5,144 bases of DNA from Gammaproteobacteria bacterium (lineage in GTDB: Bacteria > Pseudomonadota > Gammaproteobacteria > SZUA-229). The position numbers and the translations under genes are program-made. Below, in pieces: positions 1 through 5,144 of this stretch. The stretch is taken from positions 1-5,144 of the forward strand of contig DROB01000491.1 of NCBI GenBank assembly GCA_011321985.1, in the 5' to 3' direction. Position 1 is the stretch's first letter. Each line of letters starts with the position of its first letter. A model generated the notes under the pieces. The model was not told the origin of the DNA. It was given only the letters and a program-made list of their open reading frames with translations, and did not search any database.

Positions 1-696
1 AGGCCACATCTTGAAGAACAGTTCGTCATCAGACTCTGGCGGCATCGGAATATTCAGTTTTGTACCTGCGGCATCACCACTGCCTGTCTCATCGATGGCA
101 CCGGTACCGGGATACAGGAATCGCCCGTCTTCATGCATGTCGGCAAAAATCAGTCGTGGATCGTCTTCAAAACTGTAGAACACCCCGTCACCATGATGGG
201 CATCGATATCAACGTAAGCGACACGTTGCAGACCATATCTCTGAAACAAGGTTTCGATCGCGATGCCGCAATCGTTGATCACACAGAAACCGGCAGCTGT
301 ATTTCGTCGTGCATGATGCAGTCCAGCGATAGGAATAAAAGCGGTTTTATAATGAGCCTTCATCAACTGATCGATGGCATCGATCACACTTCCTGCAATG
401 TAGCAGACGGCCTCATACATGCCGATGAAGGCGGGGGTGTCACCGTCGTCGAGAAAGCCGACACCAAATTTTGACTGTTCGATCACTTTTTGAATGTATT
501 CGTGGTTGTGAAAGCACTCCAGACTCCGCTGATCTGTTCTTACTGCCTCAAGGATATCTACCTTCTGATCCAGTGCCTGATCGTGAAATGCCTGTGCGAA
601 CACGTGGTGGCGTTGTGGCCCGAACGGGTGCTCATTACCGAAGCCGTAAGCGGCAAGTTTGTCGGATAAATATACACAGCAGGTGTTCGTACTCAT
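1..696 (-). CDS. Histone deacetylase superfamily (AcuC-like) amidohydrolase, C-terminus cut by window edge
   Basis: Reading the minus strand from ATG at 696-694 gives 232 uninterrupted codons that leave the window at base 1. The family consists of zinc-dependent amidohydrolases that remove acetyl or related acyl groups from lysines, polyamines or small amides in the cytoplasm. Visible signatures are an N-terminal HPFGPQR segment (about residues 23-29), the active-site histidine pair in GLHHA (H127, H128), the following AAGFCVIND block (134-142), and DIDAHHGDG (163-171), whose D165 and H167 are expected zinc ligands. These are followed by ADMHED (185-190), YPGTG (195-199) and GTKLNIPMP. The third zinc ligand and the catalytic tyrosine lie beyond the edge. 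The family is usually 300-380 residues, so about two thirds is present. An AGGA sits 10 nt before the ATG. The acetoin-utilisation protein AcuC and acetylpolyamine amidohydrolases are the nearest named relatives; the substrate is not decidable here. The family call is firm. Confidence 0.93.
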   Translation of the reverse strand, partial: MSTNTCCVYLSDKLAAYGFGNEHPFGPQRHHVFAQAFHDQALDQKVDILEAVRTDQRSLECFHNHEYIQKVIEQSKFGVGFLDDGDTPAFIGMYEAVCYIAGSVIDAIDQLMKAHYKTAFIPIAGLHHARRNTAAGFCVINDCGIAIETLFQRYGLQRVAYVDIDAHHGDGVFYSFEDDPRLIFADMHEDGRFLYPGTGAIDETGSGDAAGTKLNIPMPPESDDELFFKMWP

Positions 697-730
697 CGGC
701 CAATATTCCTGTTTTCTTTGATATGGTTGT

Positions 731-758
731 ATTGTAATGATTTTTATAGAGTTTTCAG
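731..758 (-). promoter_or_regulatory. Candidate sigma70 promoter for the deacetylase-family gene
   Basis: On the minus strand, CTGAAA (4/6 to TTGACA, plus-strand 753-758) is separated by 16 nt from TACAAT (5/6 to TATAAT, plus-strand 731-736). It lies about 35 nt upstream of the ATG at 696, in AT-rich sequence. The assignment rests on consensus matching only. Confidence 0.35.
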
Positions 759-803
759 GTAAAAGATCCTATGTCAGTAGCGATTCTTCAGAATGGTATG
801 TTT

Positions 804-832
804 TTTGCATCGTTCAGAACAGTGTTTAAAAT
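804..832 (+). promoter_or_regulatory. Candidate sigma70 promoter for the three-gene protease cluster
   Basis: TTTGCA (4/6, 804-809), a 17-nt spacer and TAAAAT (5/6, 827-832) point rightward into the three-gene cluster. Transcription would begin near 839, leaving a leader of roughly 95 nt before the preferred GTG start at 935. The leader contains a run of eight G. The match is reasonable but unproven. Confidence 0.4.
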
Positions 833-886
833 TGGCTAGTATTTAACATAATTTTTGTGATGCGTACTGTATTGTCCAGTAAGGCA

Positions 887-894
887 GGGGGGGG
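887..894 (+). repeat. Homopolymer of eight G in the leader or N-terminus of the small membrane-protein gene
   Basis: Eight consecutive G fall between the candidate promoter and the preferred start codon at 935. If translation instead begins at GTG 857 or ATG 860, the run lies inside the coding sequence (Gly-Gly-Gly), where slippage would shift the frame. It is the longest G run seen in the window. Confidence 0.9.
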
Positions 895-921
895 CACACC
901 TGTAAACCGAGACACTAAACT

Positions 922-937
922 GGAGGATGTAGTCGTG
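922..937 (+). promoter_or_regulatory. Strong ribosome binding site selecting the GTG start at 935
   Basis: GGAGG (922-926) lies 8 nt before an in-frame GTG (935-937). No comparable Shine-Dalgarno sequence precedes the upstream in-frame starts GTG 857 or ATG 860, so this site decides the start. An ATG-TAG start-stop pair (927-932), in a different reading frame from the gene, begins directly after the GGAGG. Confidence 0.6.
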
Positions 938-1219
938 ATTGATAATGGTAGTGATAACAAGTTACAGAATAATGTGACTCGGACCGTCGGGGTTAATGCC
1001 TTACGAAGGATTCGGTCTTTGATCGAAGACGATAAAAAGCAGACGATACTTAACAGGAGAAGGGCTATTTTCCTGCTGGTGTTACTGGTTGTTTTATTTG
1101 CCAGCCTGATGTTCTACATCATTAACCGGTCACCCCTGGAGAGAGGGTATAATGCGGGTTTGCCCGGAGTGGGTGCCCCGGTTGAATTCCCGATAATGAA
1201 AAGATTCTATTTGATTTAA
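935..1219 (+). CDS. Small single-pass inner-membrane protein of unknown function (94 aa)
   Basis: I do not recognise this family. The preferred GTG start gives 94 residues: a polar, charged N-terminus (1-43) containing RRIRSLIEDDKK (24-35), one hydrophobic helix (about 44-63, AIFLLVLLVVLF...), and a periplasmic tail of about 30 residues rich in Gly and Pro (GLPGVGAPVEFP). The arginine triplet at 41-43 just before the helix predicts an N-in, C-out topology. There is no signal-peptidase site, so it should remain as a bitopic membrane protein. It is the first gene of a tight cluster; its stop is 7 nt before the next start. In-frame starts at GTG 857 or ATG 860 would add 25-26 residues (SSKAGGGTP-type, low complexity) but lack a ribosome binding site. 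A role in export, anchoring or control of the downstream protease is inference from position only. Confidence 0.7.
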   Translation: MIDNGSDNKLQNNVTRTVGVNALRRIRSLIEDDKKQTILNRRRAIFLLVLLVVLFASLMFYIINRSPLERGYNAGLPGVGAPVEFPIMKRFYLI

Positions 1220-1226
1220 GAGATGA

Positions 1227-1877
1227 ATGGTTGTCATGATTAATTTTTCCCTATATAGCAGACAGCTTCTGTTATTTTCTGTGATATTACTTACAGGTGT
1301 CGATGTGGGCGCACAGGAGATAATTCAGAGTAAGCTTAACGCAGCAGGTTTTCGTTATTCGGTGAACAGTGCAGTGCCCGTTATCGACTATCAGCAGAAT
1401 ATTCATATGCTGTCAGCGGTGAACGACCGGCCTTCCGTCAAGGTTTATGGTAATGGCAGAGTTGTGGTGCACTATCCGGTGTATATGAAAAAGTCAGGCG
1501 ACTATGAGATGCAACTGAGCAAAAAAGAACTGGTCGCGATGATCCGCAGTATGTCGAACGAAGGACTGATGGATTTTGATGAGAAGAAAGCCAAAGCGAG
1601 CTGCCGACTTGTTGCAAATAATGCAAAGGCAAAGGGGCAGTATTCTGCCGTTTCTGATGTGCTGGAAACCGTGGTTGATATCAAGCTGGATGAATACCAG
1701 AAAAATGTGCTGTCGAAAAAAATCACCGGTTTTTCTAAACGGTTCAAATGGGACAACCTGGAGCAGGATGTGGTGCGTTTTAATAATGTCAGGGAACTCG
1801 TCCAGGTGAATCGGTTTGTCAGCTATCTGAACGATATGATGTCGGATACCAGGCTGGTTAAAAAGGTGCCCAGATGA
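1227..1877 (+). CDS. Exported protein of unknown function, second gene of protease cluster (216 aa)
   Basis: I do not recognise a characterised family. Residues 1-29 form a Sec signal peptide: basic R12, a hydrophobic core LLLFSVILLTG, and a likely cleavage after V27-G28-A29. The mature protein has a distinctive block at about 69-118 that starts with PSVKVYGNGRVVVHYP and continues to an LSKKELVAMI helix and LMDFDEK, probably a compact alpha/beta module. This resembles exported 'hypothetical' domains in which a glycine-rich beta hairpin is followed by a helix (DUF6438-like in feel, not verified). The remainder (119-216) is lysine-rich and probably helical, with a single Cys (C126) and no catalytic motif. 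Met at 1236 (residue 4) is an alternative start; neither has an ideal Shine-Dalgarno. The stop overlaps the protease ATG as ATGA, which implies translational coupling and makes a protease chaperone, inhibitor or partner plausible but unproven. Confidence 0.85.
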   Translation: MVVMINFSLYSRQLLLFSVILLTGVDVGAQEIIQSKLNAAGFRYSVNSAVPVIDYQQNIHMLSAVNDRPSVKVYGNGRVVVHYPVYMKKSGDYEMQLSKKELVAMIRSMSNEGLMDFDEKKAKASCRLVANNAKAKGQYSAVSDVLETVVDIKLDEYQKNVLSKKITGFSKRFKWDNLEQDVVRFNNVRELVQVNRFVSYLNDMMSDTRLVKKVPR

Positions 1878-3514
1878 TCAGTATGAATGTGGTGCGCAGG
1901 TATGTGATGGTGGCTTTTTTATCACTGGTCTCAGAGAATGTTATTGCCGGTACCTATCTTTTTGCCAGTGAAGTCAATGGGGTTGATCTGGTTACGCATC
2001 CCAATACTTACACCGGTACTGAAAATATCGTTACGGTGAGAGTGTGTATCGCACCCACCAGCCCGAATGCAGCACAGATGGAATATGCGGTGCAGAATAA
2101 TATTGCTGCCTATAACCAGCTGCTGCCGACTACAGGTAACGTACGATTGGGTACAAACAATAATGTGCCTGCGAATGCGATAGATTTCGAATCGGTTGCG
2201 CTGCATGAACTGGGGCATTGTCTGGGCATGGCGCATGTTAATGCGGCGAGTGAATCAGGTCAGACCGGCAATAATCAAAATTATACCAGGGCCACCGATG
2301 GTGTTGATAATATATTAAACCTGAATCCCGGTGCTGATGGTGTAATCGGTTCCAGTGATGATATCCGGGGTGATGATGACAATCTATTCTGGTTCAGGCG
2401 TACCAATAACGATCCCTTTACTATCGATGCTGTTGTCGATTCAACGACCTATTCGCGTAATCTGGCTGATTTACCTGCCGGTCATACCTTTGCTGCAAAC
2501 CCTGATCGTGCTGTTTCGACGTTGCTCGGCCATCCGTTGACTGAGGCAGCTATGCAGCAGGGCACCTTTTTTGACGAAGCGCAGCGTACTCTGGGCCACG
2601 ATGATGTTGCAACCTTGCGTTATGCCGAGAGTGGTATCAACGAACTGGAAAATGATCCGGGTAATCCGAATGTGACAGATAATTACAGCATCGTGCTGGA
2701 ATACGGTGGCATCAGCACCACTAATTGTGATGTCAGTATGAGTTTCACAGCGACTACTGGTCTGGCATTCTGTGGTGTCGGTGGTGCAGGTATCGCGCCC
2801 GGTCATGTGCGTATCACCACCGCGAGTATCGAATTTGGCCAGGCCTTCAACTGGTTTTTTAATGCACCAAATTCTGCACCGGTGCTGAACATGATCGGTG
2901 ACCTTAATCTGACTGAAGCGGGAAATCTGCAGGTTGCTCTCACTGCGACAGATGTCGATATCAATACATTATCGTTCAGTGTTACAGGCCTGCCTGCCTT
3001 TGCCAGTTTTGTCGATAATGGTGACGGTACAGCCACCTTGACACTGGCCCCCGTGCTCGGTGATGCCGCATCGTATCCGATGACGGTGACCGTGTCGGAT
3101 AATGGTGAACCGGTGCTGACGGCAAATGAAAACTTTACTGTCAGTGTGGCGGCACTGGACAGTGATGGTGATGGCCTCAGTGATTTTGATGAGATCAATA
3201 TCTATGGCACATTGCCAGACAATCCCGATACCGATGGTGATTTCATCAATGACGGTATCGAGGTGAGCAATGGTGGTAATCCTCTCGATCCACTGGTATG
3301 GCCAAATTTAGCGGATGGTGATATCGCACCACTGGGTGCTCCCGATGGCCTGATCAACGCAGCCGATTATCTGTTGGCACAACGCATCGTATTAGGTGAT
3401 CTGACGGCGACATCGCTGGAACTGGCACATAGTGATCTGTACCCGGTAGCCGCTCCCGACGGTGTGATCGATATCTCTGATCTGATCCTGTTGTTGCCGC
3501 TGGTCCAGCAATAA
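1874..3514 (+). CDS. Secreted matrixin-like zinc metalloprotease with cadherin/Ig-like, calcium-binding and dockerin-like C-terminal domains
   Basis: This is a probable extracellular endopeptidase of 546 residues. Order of parts: Sec signal peptide (1-25, cleavage after VIA); catalytic domain with HELGHCLGMAH at 111-121, the HExxHxxGxxH zinc motif of metzincins/matrixins (ligands H111, H115, H121, general base E112); an acidic, Gly/Asp-rich insert (about 151-170, DGVIGSSDD, RGDDDN); a region with M227 as a possible Met-turn; and the DDVATLRYAESG block (243-254). After these come a cadherin/Ig-like beta domain (about 334-425), a thrombospondin-type-3-like Asp-rich segment (429-461, DSDGDGLSD and DTDGD), and a C-terminal dockerin-like duplication (483-498 and 521-536). 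There is no propeptide or cysteine switch between signal and catalytic domain. AAAAGG (1861-1866) lies 7 nt before the ATG, and the start overlaps the previous stop. ATG 1883 is an alternative. Substrate unknown; extracellular protein degradation or surface remodelling is inferred. Confidence 0.9.
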   Translation: MISMNVVRRYVMVAFLSLVSENVIAGTYLFASEVNGVDLVTHPNTYTGTENIVTVRVCIAPTSPNAAQMEYAVQNNIAAYNQLLPTTGNVRLGTNNNVPANAIDFESVALHELGHCLGMAHVNAASESGQTGNNQNYTRATDGVDNILNLNPGADGVIGSSDDIRGDDDNLFWFRRTNNDPFTIDAVVDSTTYSRNLADLPAGHTFAANPDRAVSTLLGHPLTEAAMQQGTFFDEAQRTLGHDDVATLRYAESGINELENDPGNPNVTDNYSIVLEYGGISTTNCDVSMSFTATTGLAFCGVGGAGIAPGHVRITTASIEFGQAFNWFFNAPNSAPVLNMIGDLNLTEAGNLQVALTATDVDINTLSFSVTGLPAFASFVDNGDGTATLTLAPVLGDAASYPMTVTVSDNGEPVLTANENFTVSVAALDSDGDGLSDFDEINIYGTLPDNPDTDGDFINDGIEVSNGGNPLDPLVWPNLADGDIAPLGAPDGLINAADYLLAQRIVLGDLTATSLELAHSDLYPVAAPDGVIDISDLILLLPLVQQ

Positions 3515-3524
3515 GCTACCTTTT

Positions 3525-3581
3525 TTAGAGGAGTCATGCATCAAGGAGACTCTAATTGATTCGTGGAAGGGTCAATCAGAG
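3525..3581. repeat. Imperfect inverted repeats in the convergent gap, possible weak termination or decay structures
   Basis: Two competing hairpins share bases 3550-3553. TTAGAG (3525-3530) can pair with CTCTAA (3550-3555) around a 19-nt loop. CTCT-A-ATTGA (3550-3559) can pair with TCAAT-C-AGAG (3572-3581) around a 12-nt loop with one mismatch. Neither is GC-rich, and neither is followed by a T-run in either direction; the only T-run (3521-3526) precedes the first arm on the plus strand. They lie where the protease and lipase transcripts converge, but are not convincing intrinsic terminators. Confidence 0.3.
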
Positions 3582-4396
3582 CTTTCCTGAAAATGTGCGA
3601 TAAGCGTCAGTATGGTATCTGCATCCTGCCGCACTAAAAAATGTGAGGTGGGTGTGGTATAGGTAGACGATTTGCCCTGCAGTGCGGGAACATTGTTCAT
3701 GTTCTGGCTGTATCCAGGAACATAATAATCACCGGTATTGCCATCGTTATTTAAGCGGATAACAGAAGCGTAATCGATGTTGGGGTGTGGCTGGCTATTT
3801 AGCCAGTAAAGCATATTACCCGGTTGTGGTCGTCTCAGATCAAACATGAGGCCACGCGAGTGTTTAAGTGCATCATAATCGCGTCCCCCGACAAAACTTT
3901 TTACCATATTAAAAGGACCGTGGTTGGCGGTGATGTTCAGTGCCTGATCGGCGCGGCCCGTACCCAGGTGGGGGGAGGCTATAGTTATTAATGCTTCTAT
4001 ATTTTTTAGTCGATGCCGGATAAGTGCCATGCGTGCCACCACACCACCTGCAGAGTGGCCCACCAGGATGAGTTTTTCACCGGCATGTGTCTGCTGGATG
4101 ATATCGATGATGTTTTTTAAAACATCCGCCTGGTTTATCACGGGTTGTGTCGATGGTAGTTCGGCGACATAAACGGTATTTTTAGCGCCGGTATGTTCGG
4201 TTACAAATAGCTGAGGACCTTGAGGGCTGCCCCGGAAGACACCGGCACGCTGCCAGCCGTGCTGTTGCAGCTCATCGTTGATGCCGGATTTTTCCCACGA
4301 GTCCGCATCGCCCAGGTAACCATGGATCAATAACATGACATCCGCCTGCGCTGGCAGACTGATAAGGAGGATAAAGATTATGTGTATAAATTTCAT
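3572..4396 (-). CDS. Exported alpha/beta-hydrolase, lipase/esterase type (274 aa)
   Basis: A probable secreted or periplasmic serine hydrolase acting on esters such as lipids. The signal peptide is short (1-18): K2, hydrophobic FIHIIFILLISL, cleavage after A16-Q17-A18. The mature protein opens with the oxyanion-hole strand LLIHGYLGD (22-30). The nucleophile elbow is GHSAGG (113-118) with S115, followed by a helix and the strand IEALITIASPHLG (133-145), a pattern typical of PGAP1-like and triacylglycerol-lipase-like members. The acid is probably D223 in TGDYYVPG (the usual D-x-x-V-P position), and the catalytic histidine H252 in TSHFLV. Length is normal for the fold and the gene appears intact. 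No Shine-Dalgarno is visible before the ATG at 4396, yet the signal peptide begins immediately there, so the start is accepted. It converges with the protease gene and diverges from the glycosylase gene, so it is probably transcribed alone. The true substrate is not determinable. Confidence 0.88.
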   Translation of the reverse strand: MKFIHIIFILLISLPAQADVMLLIHGYLGDADSWEKSGINDELQQHGWQRAGVFRGSPQGPQLFVTEHTGAKNTVYVAELPSTQPVINQADVLKNIIDIIQQTHAGEKLILVGHSAGGVVARMALIRHRLKNIEALITIASPHLGTGRADQALNITANHGPFNMVKSFVGGRDYDALKHSRGLMFDLRRPQPGNMLYWLNSQPHPNIDYASVIRLNNDGNTGDYYVPGYSQNMNNVPALQGKSSTYTTPTSHFLVRQDADTILTLIAHFQESSD

Positions 4397-4443
4397 AAAG
4401 TTTGTCGAATCGTAAAACGTTACAATAGCGGTCAGTGAGACAG

Positions 4444-4471
4444 GCTACATCGGATAGTCCTATTTTATAAT
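4444..4471 (+). promoter_or_regulatory. Promoter for the uracil-DNA-glycosylase-family gene
   Basis: A perfect TATAAT (4466-4471) lies 20 nt before the ATG at 4492. The best -35 is GCTACA (4444-4449, 3/6, matching only the ACA end) with a 16-nt spacer. Transcription would start near 4478, giving a leader of about 14-20 nt. The -10 is convincing and the -35 is weak. Confidence 0.5.
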
Positions 4472-4487
4472 GATTTATCTCATAGTT

Positions 4488-4500
4488 AGGAATGAAAGTG
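4488..4500 (+). promoter_or_regulatory. Ribosome binding site that questions the glycosylase start
   Basis: AGGA (4488-4491) directly abuts the ATG at 4492, too close for normal initiation. It lies 6 nt before the in-frame GTG at 4498, a good spacing. Translation may therefore start at GTG 4498, shortening the protein by two residues without touching any motif. Confidence 0.45.
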
Positions 4501-5106
4501 AAAAAAAATAGCTTGATCCAGGCGCATCAGAAGAAATTGAGCCGTTGTCGTCTATGCCCGGATATGGTTCCTCCAGTGATAATCGGTCAGGCGGTCAATT
4601 CTGAGATCTTGCTGATAGGGCAGGCACCGGGTGACCGGGAAGGTGATCTGGGGCGGCCCTTTGCCTGGACGGCGGGCAAAACCCTGTTCAAGTGGTTTGA
4701 GTCTATCGGTGTCGATGAAGAGACTTTCAGAGAGCAGGTTTACATGTCGGCGGTGTGCCGGTGTTTCCCGGGGAAAAATCCCAGGGGAGGAGACAGGGTG
4801 CCCGATAAAAAGGAGATAAAAACCTGTTCTCGGTGGATAAATAAAGAGATCGAGTTATTGCGGCCACGCCTGATTATTCCGGTGGGAAAACTGGCGATAT
4901 CGCAATATCTACCGGTGGACAAGCTGGTGGATGTGATCGGTCAGAGCATAAGGAAAAAGGTTAATGATATCGATGTAGACCTGCTACCGTTACCCCATCC
5001 GTCAGGCGCATCTACCTGGCACCGGATGTCACCGGGCAAAGAATTACTGGCGCAGGCACTGGATCTGCTGGCGCAACATGAGAGCTGGAAAAATTTACAG
5101 CGGTGA
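4492..5106 (+). CDS. Uracil-DNA-glycosylase-superfamily protein with Fe-S cysteines and atypical GQAPG motif
   Basis: Members of this superfamily excise uracil or other damaged bases from DNA, starting base-excision repair in the cytoplasm. The 204-residue protein has an N-terminal CRLC pair (C19, C22) plus C91 (in CRCFPGKNP) and C112, positioned like the four [4Fe-4S] ligands of family 4 and 5 enzymes. Motif 1 is GQAPGDREGDLGRPF (43-57), with F57 as the base-stacking phenylalanine; motif 2 is HPSGAS (169-174). Family 4 enzymes have GEAPG with a catalytic Glu and an HPAYLL-type second motif, so Q44 is a departure. The protein also lacks the Asn that follows the VYIT-type strand in family 4 (VYMSAV here, 83-88). 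It therefore belongs to a distinct branch of the Fe-S glycosylases; activity on uracil cannot be assumed. Length is normal. The gene has its own promoter, and its TGA overlaps a possible downstream GTG. Confidence 0.88.
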   Translation: MKVKKNSLIQAHQKKLSRCRLCPDMVPPVIIGQAVNSEILLIGQAPGDREGDLGRPFAWTAGKTLFKWFESIGVDEETFREQVYMSAVCRCFPGKNPRGGDRVPDKKEIKTCSRWINKEIELLRPRLIIPVGKLAISQYLPVDKLVDVIGQSIRKKVNDIDVDLLPLPHPSGASTWHRMSPGKELLAQALDLLAQHESWKNLQR

Positions 5107-5144
5107 ATATAAATACAGTAGATGCTTTAGTCCCGGCTCCATAC
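5103..5144 (+). CDS. Possible start of a downstream gene, cut by window edge
   Basis: GTG at 5103-5105 overlaps the glycosylase TGA (5104-5106) as GTGA and opens a frame of 14 codons that reaches the window end (MNINTVDALVPAPY). The overlap is typical of translationally coupled genes, but 14 open codons are not statistically meaningful and no clear Shine-Dalgarno precedes the GTG. No function can be assigned. Confidence 0.3.
   Translation, partial: MNINTVDALVPAPY

Noticed and set aside
60..737. Three overlapping plus-strand frames of 72, 113 and 88 residues
   Set aside because: They lie opposite the deacetylase-family gene, whose minus-strand translation carries clear family motifs. The plus-strand products are low-complexity, His/Arg-rich or motif-free.
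1438..1809. Frames on both strands inside the exported unknown gene
   Set aside because: They are shadows: the 216-residue frame has a signal peptide, cluster-consistent spacing and an ATGA overlap, and the alternatives show none of these.
1931..3198. Minus-strand and out-of-frame plus-strand frames of 61-131 residues within the protease gene
   Set aside because: The protease frame is continuous with recognisable domains. The others are Thr/Ile/Arg-rich shadows with no ribosome binding site or motif.
3158..3258. Asp-rich stretch as an RTX (GGxGxD nonapeptide) repeat for type I secretion
   Set aside because: The spacing is DSDGDGLSD/DTDGD, as in thrombospondin-type-3-like repeats. No GGxGxDxUx nonamers are present, and an N-terminal signal peptide indicates Sec export.
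3515..3571. Intrinsic terminator for the protease cluster or the lipase
   Set aside because: The hairpins are AT-rich with long loops and no T-run follows them in either direction, so only inverted repeats are recorded.
4409..4435. Minus-strand CTGACC and TACGAT as a promoter for the lipase
   Set aside because: The spacer is only 15 nt, the -10 matches 4/6 and the predicted transcript would start almost at the ATG. It is not strong enough to annotate.
4631..4922. Short frames inside the glycosylase gene (62 aa plus, 60 aa minus)
   Set aside because: They are embedded in a gene with well-placed Fe-S cysteines and catalytic motifs, and have no independent signals.

Overview
The window looks like chromosomal DNA from a Gram-negative bacterium, most likely a gammaproteobacterium. 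The reasons are Sec signal peptides of Gram-negative style, short intergenic gaps, moderate GC content and a secreted matrixin-like protease with modular calcium-binding C-terminal domains. This assignment is inference from sequence style only. No tRNA, rRNA, CRISPR array, insertion sequence or phage gene was seen.

Layout. (1) Positions 1-696, minus strand: the N-terminal 232 codons of a histone-deacetylase-superfamily (AcuC-like) amidohydrolase that runs off the left edge. (2) Positions 697-934: a divergent regulatory region with one candidate promoter in each direction and a run of eight G. (3) Positions 935-3514, plus strand: a compact three-gene cluster made of a 94-residue single-pass membrane protein, an exported protein of about 213-216 residues with no recognised function, and a 546-residue secreted zinc metalloprotease. 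The second and third genes overlap by ATGA. (4) Positions 3515-3571: a short convergent gap with imperfect inverted repeats. (5) Positions 3572-4396, minus strand: an exported alpha/beta-hydrolase (lipase or esterase type). (6) Positions 4397-4491: a divergent promoter region. (7) Positions 4492-5106, plus strand: a Fe-S uracil-DNA-glycosylase-family protein with an unusual motif 1. A possible further gene starts at 5103, overlapping its stop codon as GTGA, and runs off the right edge.

How the genes may work together. The three-gene cluster is the most interesting part. A small inner-membrane protein and an exported unknown protein are apparently co-transcribed with a secreted protease that has a matrixin-type catalytic core, a cadherin/Ig-like domain, a thrombospondin-type-3-like calcium segment and a dockerin-like duplicated motif. 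The partners could act in export, folding, inhibition or anchoring of the protease, but nothing in the sequence decides between these. The flanking genes (deacetylase family, lipase, DNA glycosylase) look like independent transcription units.
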